A DNA stretch of 50,106 nt from Dolomitihabitans soli (GCF_022213955.1 NZ_JAKNTW010000029.1:1-50106), one strand, 5' to 3'. Shown: positions 36,383-44,126, counted from the first letter of the stretch. Notes: generated by a model not told the origin, from the sequence alone. Program-made: numbers and translations.

Positions 36383-36425
36383 CCCTGGGCGACCCCACCA
36401 CCCGCCGACTACGGAAAGAGTTCAC

Positions 36426-36623
36426 GTGAAAGGCGACCCCACCAGCTACTTCCCTTCCATCGAGAAGAAGTACGGCCGGCCCATCCAGGAGTGGCAGGAC
36501 CTCATCCGCTCCGCCGAGTTGACCAAGCACATGGAGTTGGTCAACTGGCTCAAGTCCGAACACGGTCTCGGCCACGGCCACGCCTTCGCGCTCGTCGCCC
36601 ACACCCTCGCCAACCCAATCTGA
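36426..36623 (+). CDS. DUF4287 domain protein
   Basis: The 65-residue protein has the DUF4287 pattern: YFPSIEKKYGRPIQEWQDLI, then LTKHMELVNWLKSEHGLGHGHAFALV. The function is not known. The domain often occurs alone or fused to DUF5655 in actinomycetes. The GTG start has AAAGAG upstream. It lies just after the RibD-like gene in the same direction. Confidence 0.85.
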   Translation: MKGDPTSYFPSIEKKYGRPIQEWQDLIRSAELTKHMELVNWLKSEHGLGHGHAFALVAHTLANPI

Positions 36624-36636
36624 GAAGGAGACATCG

Positions 36637-36750
36637 ATGCACGAGGTCGAGACCAGAACGCTGCAGGTTCCCGGAGCACGGCTCACTACGAGGTCAGCGG
36701 ATCGGGGCCGCTGCTACTGACGATCCCGGGTGCGCCCGCCCCACGGGACC
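36637..36750 (+). pseudogene. Alpha/beta-hydrolase N-terminus, frameshifted and truncated
   Basis: After a clear AGAAGGAG site, ATG at 36637 starts a frame that stops at 36720. Translating a second frame from about 36684 gives HYEVSGSGPLLLTIPGAPA, the standard first strand and oxyanion loop of alpha/beta hydrolases. One missing base near 36683 therefore breaks the gene. The sequence then runs into the end of the convergent ferritin-like gene, so the rest of the hydrolase is deleted. Confidence 0.75.
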
Positions 36751-36753
36751 GTG

Positions 36754-37746
36754 CTACGCCGGCGGCTGCACCCAGGTGAATTCCGGGCGGATGCCGCGTT
36801 CGATGAGGGCCTCGCCTTCGCCCTTCAGATCGAACATCGTGGGCACCGCCGCATCGTTCACATCCGCCCCCGACGTCCAGCAGGACTCCAGTTCGATCAG
36901 GAGCCGGGTCAAAATGCGGCGAAACTCCAGCGACGGGTCCGGCTCGGCCGTTGAGGGCCCGAAGTGGTGCACTTCGGGCAAGGTGATGGGCGTGCCGCTG
37001 AAACTCCACTCACCACTTACCTTGATCAGCCGCCTCCCTACGTACAATTCCTTGAACAAGTAGTAGTGCGCGTGGCTCGTGCTCTCACCGGTGGGCGCGC
37101 TGGGTGAGTCGGGTACGCCCTCTCCCTCGATCTTGATCCGGTCGATCGTCTCGATCGCGTCGGCGACGGTCCGGATCGGCCGCGCGGAGGGGACCTCCAC
37201 CGCGTGGGCGTCCGGATCGATCTCGGGACGGGTCGTTCGGAACGTCTCGCTGATCGTGTCGTAGAAGGCGCCGATCGTCGGCGGCCGCTCCGCCAAGCGG
37301 GCCACGGGCGGAAAGTCCGGGTGCTCGATCTGCATGAACACCGCGATCTGGTCCTTGACCAGCGGCTTGAGCTCAATCGGCAGCTTCTGTGGGATGCCGC
37401 CGGGCAGTTCGTCGGCCGGGTAGACGGGCAGGAAATCCGGGCGGGCCAGTGACGGCGTGCCGCCGACCGCCGTCAGCAGGTTCCCCGCCAGCGCGAAGTG
37501 CTGCATCTCCTGGATGACCACTCGATGCAGGACGCGCCTGGCATGGTCAGAGATGTTCTTGACCGACCATTCCGCGCACAGGTACGGCGGGATCGTGGCG
37601 AACTCCAGCCGCATCGCCAGCTGCAACGCGCCCTTGAGGTCCTCCAATGAGAGGATCCGCGCCTCGACGTACTCCCTCAGCGTCTTCACTTGGGAAATCC
37701 CCGTCATCCCTGGTTTCATCTCACACCCCGAGCTTTCTAGGTTCAT
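36754..37746 (-). CDS. Ferritin-like domain protein of the VioB / iminophenylpyruvate dimer synthase type
   Basis: The 330-residue protein has a ferritin-like four-helix region in its first half. Metal-ligand-type residues appear in LQLAMRLEFATIPPYLCAEW and VVIQEMQHFALAGNLL (Glu, Glu and His). The second half holds HAHYYLFKELYVGRRL and ends with PEFTWVQPP. The domain is found in VioB/RebD-type enzymes that couple tryptophan-derived imines, and in stand-alone proteins of unknown role. No violacein or indolocarbazole genes accompany it, so the role is open. The start may be the ATG at 37746 or the one at 37719. Confidence 0.78.
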   Translation of the reverse strand: MNLESSGCEMKPGMTGISQVKTLREYVEARILSLEDLKGALQLAMRLEFATIPPYLCAEWSVKNISDHARRVLHRVVIQEMQHFALAGNLLTAVGGTPSLARPDFLPVYPADELPGGIPQKLPIELKPLVKDQIAVFMQIEHPDFPPVARLAERPPTIGAFYDTISETFRTTRPEIDPDAHAVEVPSARPIRTVADAIETIDRIKIEGEGVPDSPSAPTGESTSHAHYYLFKELYVGRRLIKVSGEWSFSGTPITLPEVHHFGPSTAEPDPSLEFRRILTRLLIELESCWTSGADVNDAAVPTMFDLKGEGEALIERGIRPEFTWVQPPA

Positions 37747-38416
37747 ACTCGATCGCTTCTTCGGGCTCGAAGCCCCGGGGAGGCGAGAGCCGACACGCCC
37801 GCTTAGAGGAGTTTTCCCAGGTCACCGGCGACTGAAGCGCGAGCGAATGGTGGGGTTTCTTCGCCGGATGTTGGCGGAGGTCGGCCCGGTAACCGCTTGG
37901 GTCGTCCAGTGGGATGGTGAACGCCGAGGGCGTGTCGACTCCGGCAGGCGGATCCTGATGGGCCGAGTCCTACGTCGACCGGCTCTTGCAGACCCAGCAT
38001 GCCCAGAGGGAGATCGCGAGGCAGCGCCAGGGCACGGAGAAGGCACCAAAGCGCAATGCCGAACTGTTCTTATAGCTCTGCGGGCCGCCGCCGTGCGCGC
38101 CGGTCGATCGACGGCCGGGCGTGCGGCCCTGGCGGCCGCCACCGCCCGGCCCGCTCCGGCCGAGACGGTTGGCGACGGACTGTGGACGGGGGATTTGGTT
38201 TGACCGAGCCCGCGTCCGCGCAAGGGGGGCTGTCCCGGATGCCGGCTGGGGTTGGTGAGCGTGGAGCGCTCATGTGGATGGGCGCTGTGGACTCCTGCTG
38301 GGAAAATCCGGGAAATGGAGCCGGATTTCCTGCTACTTCAGGAATGCCAGGGTTGGCTGGCCGACGGCAGGAGTCATCCGATCACGATCCAGCGGGCATG
38401 CTGTGGTCCTACCGGC
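37747..38416. other. 670-base gap without a convincing gene
   Basis: No intact gene with a start and ribosome site is seen. A short frame in 37959-38075 reads as a charged helical tail (VDRLLQTQHAQREIARQRQG to a stop after AELFL) but has no start codon, so it may be the end of a lost gene. The plus frame from ~37847 (MVGFLRRMLAEVGPV) is not recognised. Nothing else stands out. Confidence 0.4.
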
Positions 38417-38815
38417 CTAGGAGCAATCCATGTGCAGCGAGGAGGCCTTGTTGTCGAAGCTGTTGTTCGTCACGTCCGAGTCCTCGGACCTGCCGTCCGA
38501 GTAGTATTCATCGCCGCGGTACGAGTAGGCGTTGTAGAGCCAGACCAAGCAGTTGGTGCCGTTCTTTACCGAGCTTGTGCCGTTGTTGACCGGGCGTGAC
38601 GTGCCCTTCCAGTAGTTGTTGGACAGGTTGGAGTCTCTAATCTGCCGGCTTGTGGCGCCTTCCTTCATGCACCACTTCCCGCCCTTGAAGTCGTCGTGCT
38701 CGTAGAGGCAGAAGTAACGTGTGGCCGCCGGGGTGGCGGCCTGGGCTGGTGACGCACCCGGGAGGATGCCCAGGACCAGGGATGCGAGCAGCGCGACAGA
38801 GGCCGGTTTCCGCAC
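38417..38815 (-). CDS. Secreted peptidase inhibitor family I36 protein
   Basis: The 132-residue protein has a Sec signal peptide (MRKPASVALLASLVLGILPG, cleavage near AQA-ATP). The mature domain has the I36 / beta-gamma-crystallin-like pattern: FCLYEHDDFKGGKWC, NNYWKGTSRPVNNGTSSVKN and DEYYSDG, with four cysteines. The Streptomyces metalloproteinase inhibitor SMPI belongs to this family. The role is presumably protection from, or control of, extracellular proteases. It stands alone. Upstream at 38932-38981 lies a strong inverted repeat. Confidence 0.88.
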   Translation of the reverse strand: MRKPASVALLASLVLGILPGASPAQAATPAATRYFCLYEHDDFKGGKWCMKEGATSRQIRDSNLSNNYWKGTSRPVNNGTSSVKNGTNCLVWLYNAYSYRGDEYYSDGRSEDSDVTNNSFDNKASSLHMDCS

Positions 38816-38931
38816 GAATTTCCTCTTTCACAAGCAGGAGTCACTAAGGGAAAGATCACGTTAGCCGGTAGTGATTCCGGCTGTCCACTTCCGATCAGCC
38901 GGCCTGCCCGTAATGACGCTGTCACCAGGCC

Positions 38932-38981
38932 GGTCAGGTCGGGCCGCGACACGTGAAAGAAGAGTTCATCCCGACCTGACC
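38932..38981. repeat. Inverted repeat upstream of the I36 gene
   Basis: Perfect 12-nt arms GGTCAGGTCGGG (38932-38943) and CCCGACCTGACC (38970-38981) with a 26-nt spacer lie 117 nt upstream of the I36 start. It could be a transcription terminator or a large operator. The remainder of 38816-39291 holds no convincing gene. A 72-codon minus frame at 39058-39276 ends in VHDLAGVDDPGGPYG and could be a gene remnant, but I do not recognise it. Confidence 0.6.
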
Positions 38982-39291
38982 TGCACAAAGAGGTCGTCAA
39001 CCCAAGATGACGATGGCTTTCACGGCCCGACTCCCCCTCCAGCAGCCGGAACGTGCATTAGATCTCGAGACCGTACGGCCCACCGGGGTCGTCAACGCCC
39101 GCGAGGTCGTGGACGAGCAGGTCATCGGTGACGCACGCATGGCAGTACGGACTGCGAGGTCCGCACGGCCGGGGATGTCGTGCGGACTTGATGTCCGCCA
39201 GCGATCGGGTGCCGCTGGTCGGCATCGGCACATCCGCTGCGAGGGAAGCGCCCTCGTCCGGCGCCGCACACGGCACGCCAGGAAAGATCCG

Positions 39292-40296
39292 TCATCGTGC
39301 GTCGCGTATCCCGAGAATGTATGTCGCGGTAAGCGCAACGGCACGGTCTTCGTCATGTGACAGATCTGCGAGGGCTCGTGACGCTGTGGTTCCCGGGATG
39401 TCCGCGAGCGCCTGCGTCAGCCGTCGACGTACGGACGATTCAACGGTGCCGTGGGCGAGGCGAGCAACGAGCCTGGTGGCGATCTGATCCGCCAACGTGG
39501 GACGACTCGCCAGCGCGCTCAGGGCGTCGGCCGCGTCGACGTCATTCGTCCCCTCGACGACGATATCGACGAGCGTCGGGATCGCGTCGGCTACTCCACG
39601 TGCCCCGAGTGCCAGAGCTGCGTACCTGCGGACCACGATGTCGGGGTTCGTGAGGGCGTCCCGCAGCAGTGTGGTCGCCTCACCGTTCGGAATCTCGGCG
39701 ATGGACTGGACGGCACGTTTGCGCACCTCGGCTACTGGTGAGCCGAGGCCCTCCGCAAGCAGCGCGAATCCGTCATCGCCCGATTGCGCCAAAGCCCATC
39801 GAAGGGCTCCGGCGACGTTCGGGTCCGCCTCGCTCAGCGCTGCCTCGACCAGTGCTTCCACGGGTATCGGAGCCTCTTCGACTGAGGACAAGGCCGCGCG
39901 CTGGCGCTTGTCGGCGCTCTTTGACCCCAACGCCTGCAGGAGTGCGACGATCTGGAGGACGTCCTCCCAGCCGGCGGGTTCTACGGCGTCGATCCGACGC
40001 AGCCGCGTGAGCAGCTCCGTCTCAGCCGCAATGCGTTCTCGCGTCTGGCGGATGAGGTCGTCGACGAGCTCTGAGGGCGTGAAGTCGGGATCATCGAGCG
40101 CGCGCCTGACTTCACGCAGCGACAGCCCCAAGGACCGCAGGCTCTCGATCTGGAAGATCCGCCGGATGTCCTCGCTGGAGTACTCTCGATAGCCCGCGTC
40201 GGTACGACCCGTCGGCCGTACCAGGCCGAGCGAGTCGTAGTGCCTGAGCATGCGGGCGCTGACCCCGGACCGTCGTGCCACATCACCGATCAACAC
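39292..40296 (-). CDS. MerR family regulator fused to HEAT repeats
   Basis: The 334-residue protein has a MerR winged helix at residues ~1-75 (IGDVARRSGVSARMLRHYDSLGLV, YREYSSEDI) and the usual dimerisation helix up to ~100. A long C-terminal array of HEAT-like alpha repeats follows (about six, e.g. AEVRKRAVQSIAEIP, IVVRRYAALALGARG). HEAT repeats replace the small effector domain, so the effector is probably a protein or nucleic acid. The GTG start at 40296 follows the HEAT-protein stop by 6 nt. A MerR-type promoter lies ahead of the operon. Confidence 0.9.
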   Translation of the reverse strand: MLIGDVARRSGVSARMLRHYDSLGLVRPTGRTDAGYREYSSEDIRRIFQIESLRSLGLSLREVRRALDDPDFTPSELVDDLIRQTRERIAAETELLTRLRRIDAVEPAGWEDVLQIVALLQALGSKSADKRQRAALSSVEEAPIPVEALVEAALSEADPNVAGALRWALAQSGDDGFALLAEGLGSPVAEVRKRAVQSIAEIPNGEATTLLRDALTNPDIVVRRYAALALGARGVADAIPTLVDIVVEGTNDVDAADALSALASRPTLADQIATRLVARLAHGTVESSVRRRLTQALADIPGTTASRALADLSHDEDRAVALTATYILGIRDAR

Positions 40297-40302
40297 TGCC
40301 CA

Positions 40303-40971
40303 TCACTCCTCCTTGCCGGTGCTGCCGAGGGCTACGACGCGCTTGGCCTCCTCGATCGCGAAGTCGAATCCGGCCTCCGGGTCGCGCAACAGCCGTTCCG
40401 TGGCGATCGCATGGGCGCGCACGCGCGGGTCGAGATCCGTCATCGCAGCGCTCAGCGTGGGCACGATCACCTCACCGAGCGCGATCAGCGCCCGGCTGAG
40501 GCTCAGCCGCATCTCACGTTCGCCGCGCCCGAGTTGTGTCGACAACACCGCGGCCAACTCGAGCTCTTCACCTTCGGGCACGAGCACGACCGCCGCCCGC
40601 CAAGCACTCCGCGCCACCTCCTCGTCGGCGTCGGACAGAAGCGCCCGTGTGATCGCCGGCCACGCTTGCCGATCCCCGATCTTGGACAGCGTGTGCAGCG
40701 CCTGGCTTCGTGCCTGCGCACGCTCCGAGCGGAGTTCCTTGAGAAGCTCTGGAACCGTCATGGATGCCGAGTGGCGGGTGATCGCCCACGTCAGCATATC
40801 GCGCACATAGAATTCGGGTTCGATCGCGCATCGTTCGATGAGCTTGTCGATGAACCGCGGGTCAGGGGTCGTACCGACCGCCATCGCCGCCCGCAGCCGC
40901 ACTGACGAGCGGCTGTCCTCCAGCCCCTGGAAAGCTCGAATCGTCTCCACGTCTTGTTTCTGCATGGTCAT
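40303..40971 (-). CDS. HEAT-repeat protein partnered with the MerR-HEAT regulator
   Basis: This ~222-residue all-helical protein is built of HEAT-like repeats (SSVRLRAAMAVG, PELLKELRSERAQARSQALHTLSKIG, EVARSAWRAAVVL, DPRVRAHAIATERLL). It has no enzymatic motif. It is the first gene of a two-gene operon with the MerR-HEAT regulator. The shared repeat type suggests that the two proteins interact or derive from one ancestor. The ATG at 40971 is chosen, with GAGGAG nine bases upstream; GTG 40980 and ATG 40965 are alternatives. Confidence 0.85.
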   Translation of the reverse strand: MTMQKQDVETIRAFQGLEDSRSSVRLRAAMAVGTTPDPRFIDKLIERCAIEPEFYVRDMLTWAITRHSASMTVPELLKELRSERAQARSQALHTLSKIGDRQAWPAITRALLSDADEEVARSAWRAAVVLVPEGEELELAAVLSTQLGRGEREMRLSLSRALIALGEVIVPTLSAAMTDLDPRVRAHAIATERLLRDPEAGFDFAIEEAKRVVALGSTGKEE

Positions 40972-40992
40972 CGGGACCACCTCCTCGGCAAC

Positions 40993-41023
40993 AGTGAAGA
41001 CCTTGTCACCGTGTCAAGGTCAA
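40993..41023 (-). promoter_or_regulatory. MerR-type promoter with 19-bp spacer
   Basis: On the minus strand TTGACC (41018-41023) and TTCACT (40993-40998) are separated by exactly 19 nt (40999-41017). This over-long spacing is characteristic of promoters that MerR proteins activate by DNA distortion. The spacer region carries the palindrome GACCTTG-N9-CAAGGTC (40999-41021), the expected MerR site. It is placed to drive the HEAT protein and its own MerR-HEAT regulator. Confidence 0.85.
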
Positions 41024-41137
41024 GCGGGTCACGCCGCAAGATCACCAGGCACCATGGCCCGTCATTGTCATCTCTCGAACCGCCGTTGCCGACCGTGCCG
41101 AGTGATGGTCCGCAGGCGCTCGTCGCGGCCGCGCCGC

Positions 41138-41416
41138 TCAGGCGTGGCGTTCCGCTGGGCCGGACGACTCGCGAAGTACCAGCTCGGTAGGCAGGCGGAT
41201 CGTCTCGCCCTCGCGTTGTGTTCGTGCGGCGAACTGCTCGATCAAGAGCTCTACCGCGAGCCGACCGGCGTGCGAGCCGGGCCCAGCCAGGGTGGTCAAC
41301 GAGGGATGGACGAAGTCGGCGGCGAAGATGTCGTCGAACCCGATCACGCTGATGTCTGCCGGGACTCGAACACCGCGCTGGGCGAGGCGTCGGATGATGC
41401 CGATCGCCAGGAGGTC
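41138..41416 (-). pseudogene. LacI-family regulator C-terminal fragment
   Basis: About 92 residues match the end of a LacI/PurR effector domain: DLLAIGIIRRLAQRGVRVP, then DISVIGFDDI, HPSLTTLAGPG and LPTELVLRESS before a normal stop. The DNA-binding domain and most of the protein are missing. At 41416 the similarity ends abruptly against a fragment of another gene on the opposite strand. Confidence 0.85.
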
Positions 41417-41623
41417 GCGCCGCTGAGCGCGCTGGACGAGCACGGCCTGCCGTTGCACTCCGGCGGGCTCCCCCTCACCCACCCCGGACTGGTGTACGTG
41501 GGGCTGGAGTTCCAGCGGTCCTTCGCCTCCACCATCCTGCGCGGGGTGAGCCGCGACGCCGAGCACGTCACCGCCGCCCTGACCGCGCACGCGAGCGGCG
41601 CCCCCGCAGCGATCGGCCGGTAA
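41417..41623 (+). pseudogene. Flavoprotein monooxygenase C-terminal fragment
   Basis: On the plus strand the last ~68 residues of an FAD-dependent NAD(P)-binding monooxygenase are preserved: DEHGLPLHSGGLPL, HPGLVYVGLEFQRSFAS and RGVSRDAEHV, ending at TAA 41621-41623. The upstream part is gone and replaced by the LacI remnant. It is separate from the intact ArsO-like flavoprotein downstream. Confidence 0.75.
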
Positions 41624-41677
41624 GCCCAGACAGGTCCTCCGGCGAGGGATGAGGGTGGGCCCCAACTTGCGCCTTGT

Positions 41678-41723
41678 TTAGATGAACATCTAATTTGACA
41701 TTTCTCTAAACAATCGCCAGACT
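41678..41723 (+). promoter_or_regulatory. ars promoter with ArsR-type operator 1
   Basis: A near-perfect palindrome TTAGATG-AA-CATCTAA (41678-41693) overlaps or abuts a TTGACA (41695-41700). CAGACT (41718-41723) lies 17 nt further on as a -10. It precedes the ArsO-like gene. Its outer bases match the second site before arsR (TTAGACGATTGTCGAA, 43525-43540), which argues for the same regulator. Confidence 0.65.
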
Positions 41724-41792
41724 TCCAGCTAGTTAGACAAGCTTCGAAGCACTGCGATCGACGACGTCCATACCTGCGAGGAGAGCACCGCC

Positions 41793-43190
41793 ATGAGTGA
41801 GGGATGCTGCGGCCCGGCCGCGATCGAGATCGAGCGGTTCACCGCCCAGCCCAGCGGCGGCACGCTGCCGGTGGTGGTGATCGGAGCGGGCCCGGTCGGG
41901 CTGGCCGCCGCCGCACACCTGGCCGAGCGCGGCCTGGACTTCCTGGTACTTGAGGCCGGGCGGCAGGTCGGGGCCTCCGTGGCACGGTGGGGGCACGTGC
42001 GGGTGTTCAGCCCGTGGAAGTACAACATCGACGCCGCCGCCCGCCGCCTGCTCACCGCGGCGGGGTGGACGGAGCCGGACCCGGAGTGGCTGCCGACCGG
42101 TGCCGAGCTGATCGGCGACTACCTCGCCCCGCTGGCGAAGACGTTCGGCGAGCGGGTACGGCTGGGCACGCGGGTGACCGCGATCAGCCGCCTCGGCTAC
42201 GACCGGGTCCGCACCACCGGCCGCGAGCAGGCCCCGTTCCTGATCCATCTGGCAGATGGCCAGGAGATCACAGCGCGGGCGGTCGTCGACGCCTCCGGCA
42301 CCTACGACACGCCAAACGTGCTCGGCGCCAGCGGCCTGCCCGCCCTCGGCGAGCAGACCGTCGGCGACCTGATCGACCACGCCCTGCCCGACGTGCTCGG
42401 CGCCGACCGCGAGCGGTATGAGGGCAGGCACACACTCGTCGTCGGCGCCGGCCACTCGGCCGCCACCACCCTGCTCGCCCTGGCCCAGCTGGAGAACGCC
42501 CAGATCACCTGGGCCGTCCGCGCGGGCAACGCCAGCCGTACCTACGGCGGCGGTGACGCCGACGCACTGCCCGCCCGCGGCGCCCTCGGCACCCGGCTGC
42601 GCGCCCACGTCGATTCAGGCCGCATCCGCCTGCGGACCGGATTCTTCACCCACCACGTCCAGCACAGCACCGACGGCGTCGAAGTCGTCAGCCGCGACCC
42701 CTCCGGTCACGAGCAGTCGATCACCGCCGACCAGATCATCAGCGCCACCGGCTACCGCCCGGACCATTCCATCGCCTCCGAACTGCGCCTGGATCTGGAC
42801 CCGATCCTGGGATCGACCCGGCAACTGGCCCCGCTGATCGACCCCAACGCCCACTCCTGCGGCACTGTGCCCGCCCACGGCGTCGACGAGCTGTCCCATC
42901 CGGAGACCGGCTACTACGCGGTCGGCGTCAAGAGCTACGGCCGCGCCCCCACCTTCCTGATGGCCACCGGTTATGAGCAGGTCCGCTCCGTCGTCGCCGC
43001 GGTGGCCGGCGACTGGGAGGCCGCCCGCGACGTGCGGCTCGACCTGCCCGAGACCGGTGTGTGCTCCTCCAACCTGGCCGAGGCCCAGGAACAGCGGGTC
43101 GGCCTGGCCACCGGCATCAGCGGCGGCCTGCTGTCCACCCCGCTGCCGCTGGCAGACGTGTCGGCCGCAGGCGGCAGCTGCTGCGGCTGA
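41793..43190 (+). CDS. ArsO-like FAD/NAD(P)-binding flavoprotein
   Basis: The 465-residue flavoprotein has two Rossmann motifs: an FAD site VIGAGPVGLAAAAHLAERG at residues ~29-47 and an NADPH site VVGAGHSAATTLLAL near residue 215. The segment ATGYRPDHS is typical of FMO-like reductases. It belongs to the group linked to arsenic islands in actinomycetes (ArsO-type). Cysteine pairs occur at both ends, CCG at residues 5-6 and SCCG at the C-terminus, and could bind As(III). A palindromic operator precedes it and arsR follows after an MFS relic. Its exact reaction is not established. Confidence 0.82.
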   Translation: MSEGCCGPAAIEIERFTAQPSGGTLPVVVIGAGPVGLAAAAHLAERGLDFLVLEAGRQVGASVARWGHVRVFSPWKYNIDAAARRLLTAAGWTEPDPEWLPTGAELIGDYLAPLAKTFGERVRLGTRVTAISRLGYDRVRTTGREQAPFLIHLADGQEITARAVVDASGTYDTPNVLGASGLPALGEQTVGDLIDHALPDVLGADRERYEGRHTLVVGAGHSAATTLLALAQLENAQITWAVRAGNASRTYGGGDADALPARGALGTRLRAHVDSGRIRLRTGFFTHHVQHSTDGVEVVSRDPSGHEQSITADQIISATGYRPDHSIASELRLDLDPILGSTRQLAPLIDPNAHSCGTVPAHGVDELSHPETGYYAVGVKSYGRAPTFLMATGYEQVRSVVAAVAGDWEAARDVRLDLPETGVCSSNLAEAQEQRVGLATGISGGLLSTPLPLADVSAAGGSCCG

Positions 43191-43256
43191 ACCGCGAGCC
43201 GCCCACGAAGGGGCGCGACGGCTGGTTCCGTTTCAGCTGCGGCCGGCGCATCGTCG

Positions 43257-43530
43257 CCGCCCCTGGCCCTCACCCAGACCATCGGGTACGGCATGCTCGG
43301 TCGGCACCATCACCCTGCCGCATCTGCTCGCCGAGCAGTAACGACACCGCCGCCTACGCCAGCCTCTCGGGCCGCATCGCCGTGTTCTCCGTCGCCGACA
43401 AGGCGCTGCCCCCTGGGAGCCGTGGCACTGGCCCAGGCCGCCGGATACGGGTGGGTGATGGGAGCCGTCACCGCGGCCTGCGCGCCGGCGGCATTCGCAC
43501 TGATCGCCTACCATCGCCTATCATTTAGAC
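43257..43530 (+). pseudogene. MFS transporter relic of the ars operon
   Basis: Three segments in alternating frames match one MFS transporter. ALALTQTIGYGML (43257-43298) is an N-terminal helix. AAYASLSGRIAVFSVADKALP (~43348-43412) is a central or late part. GAVALAQAAGYGWVMGAVTAAC up to the C-terminus (~43416-43530) is the last helix pair. The middle of the protein is deleted, and an extra C in the run near 43410-43415 shifts the last part. The transporter between the flavoprotein and arsR is therefore dead. Confidence 0.75.
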
Positions 43531-43540
43531 GATTGTCGAA
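43525..43540. promoter_or_regulatory. ArsR-type operator 2, before arsR
   Basis: TTAGACGATTGTCGAA is an imperfect palindrome 16 nt upstream of the arsR ATG. It agrees with operator 1 at 41678-41693 in its outer bases (TTAGA...TC-AA). It probably mediates autoregulation. It lies between the MFS relic and the AGGAGGG ribosome site. Confidence 0.5.
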
Positions 43541-43555
43541 TCAGGAGGGTGCGCC

Positions 43556-43945
43556 ATGACCGCCGTCACTGTCGTGCAGTGCTGCGCGCCGATCACCCGC
43601 GAGCCTCTGTCCGAGCCCGAGGCCTCCGAGCTGGCGACTCTGCTCAAGGCCGTCGCCGACCCGGTCCGCCTTCGCCTGCTGTCGATGATCGGCTCGCACG
43701 CCGGGGGTGAGGCGTGCGTCTGCGACCTGACCGGCGCCTTCGACCTGACCGCGCCCACGATCTCCCACCACCTGAAGATCCTGCGCACCGCCGGACTGAT
43801 CGACGGCGAACGCCGTGGCACCTGGGTCTATTACCGCATCATCCCCCAGACGGTGAACAAGCTCGGCGCACTGTTCGCCCCGCTGGGCGCGGCCGCTCCC
43901 GCCGCGGGCGGGCCGGCGCCGGACACGAGCCCGCTGCGAACATGA
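43556..43945 (+). CDS. arsR: ArsR family metalloregulatory repressor
   Basis: The 129-residue protein has the ArsR/SmtB winged helix (LATLLKAVADPVRLRLLSMI, LTAPTISHHLKILRTAGLI, RRGTWVYYRI). Cys9-Cys10 near the N-terminus and Cys54/Cys56 in EACVCDL resemble the arrangement of the Corynebacterium glutamicum ArsR type, in which an N-terminal vicinal pair plus a distal cysteine bind As(III). The classical alpha-3 CxC is absent. A strong AGGAGGG precedes the ATG. It should repress the ArsO-like unit and itself, and possibly chrA. Confidence 0.93.
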   Translation: MTAVTVVQCCAPITREPLSEPEASELATLLKAVADPVRLRLLSMIGSHAGGEACVCDLTGAFDLTAPTISHHLKILRTAGLIDGERRGTWVYYRIIPQTVNKLGALFAPLGAAAPAAGGPAPDTSPLRT

Positions 43946-43986
43946 CCTCGCTCGGCGTGATCAGGCTGCTCGACCACCCGGAGATA

Positions 43987-44004
43987 CATCAAACGAGTTT
44001 GATG
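43987..44004. promoter_or_regulatory. Palindromic operator candidate upstream of chrA
   Basis: CATCAAAC-GA-GTTTGATG is a perfect 8-bp-arm palindrome 122 nt before the chrA start. Its core ATCAA...TTGAT resembles general ArsR/SmtB-family operators, and it differs in sequence from the two sites around the ars genes. It could serve ArsR, or another regulator controlling the chromate transporter. Confidence 0.55.
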
Positions 44005-44126
44005 CATCTGGCCAGGCGTGCGTGTCCGGCCTGCTTGCGGGCTGTCATCTGGGCCCTGATGCGGGCCTTCGCACCGTCGGCCTTGGCAGTGTCCTAGCGA
44101 TCCGCACGACCAAGGGAAGAGCGACA

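Noticed and set aside
39007-39360. Open frames of 70-119 codons on both strands between the I36 gene and the MerR-HEAT gene
   Set aside because: None has a good ribosome site or recognisable family pattern, and several overlap each other. Only a faint remnant at 39058-39276 was noted.
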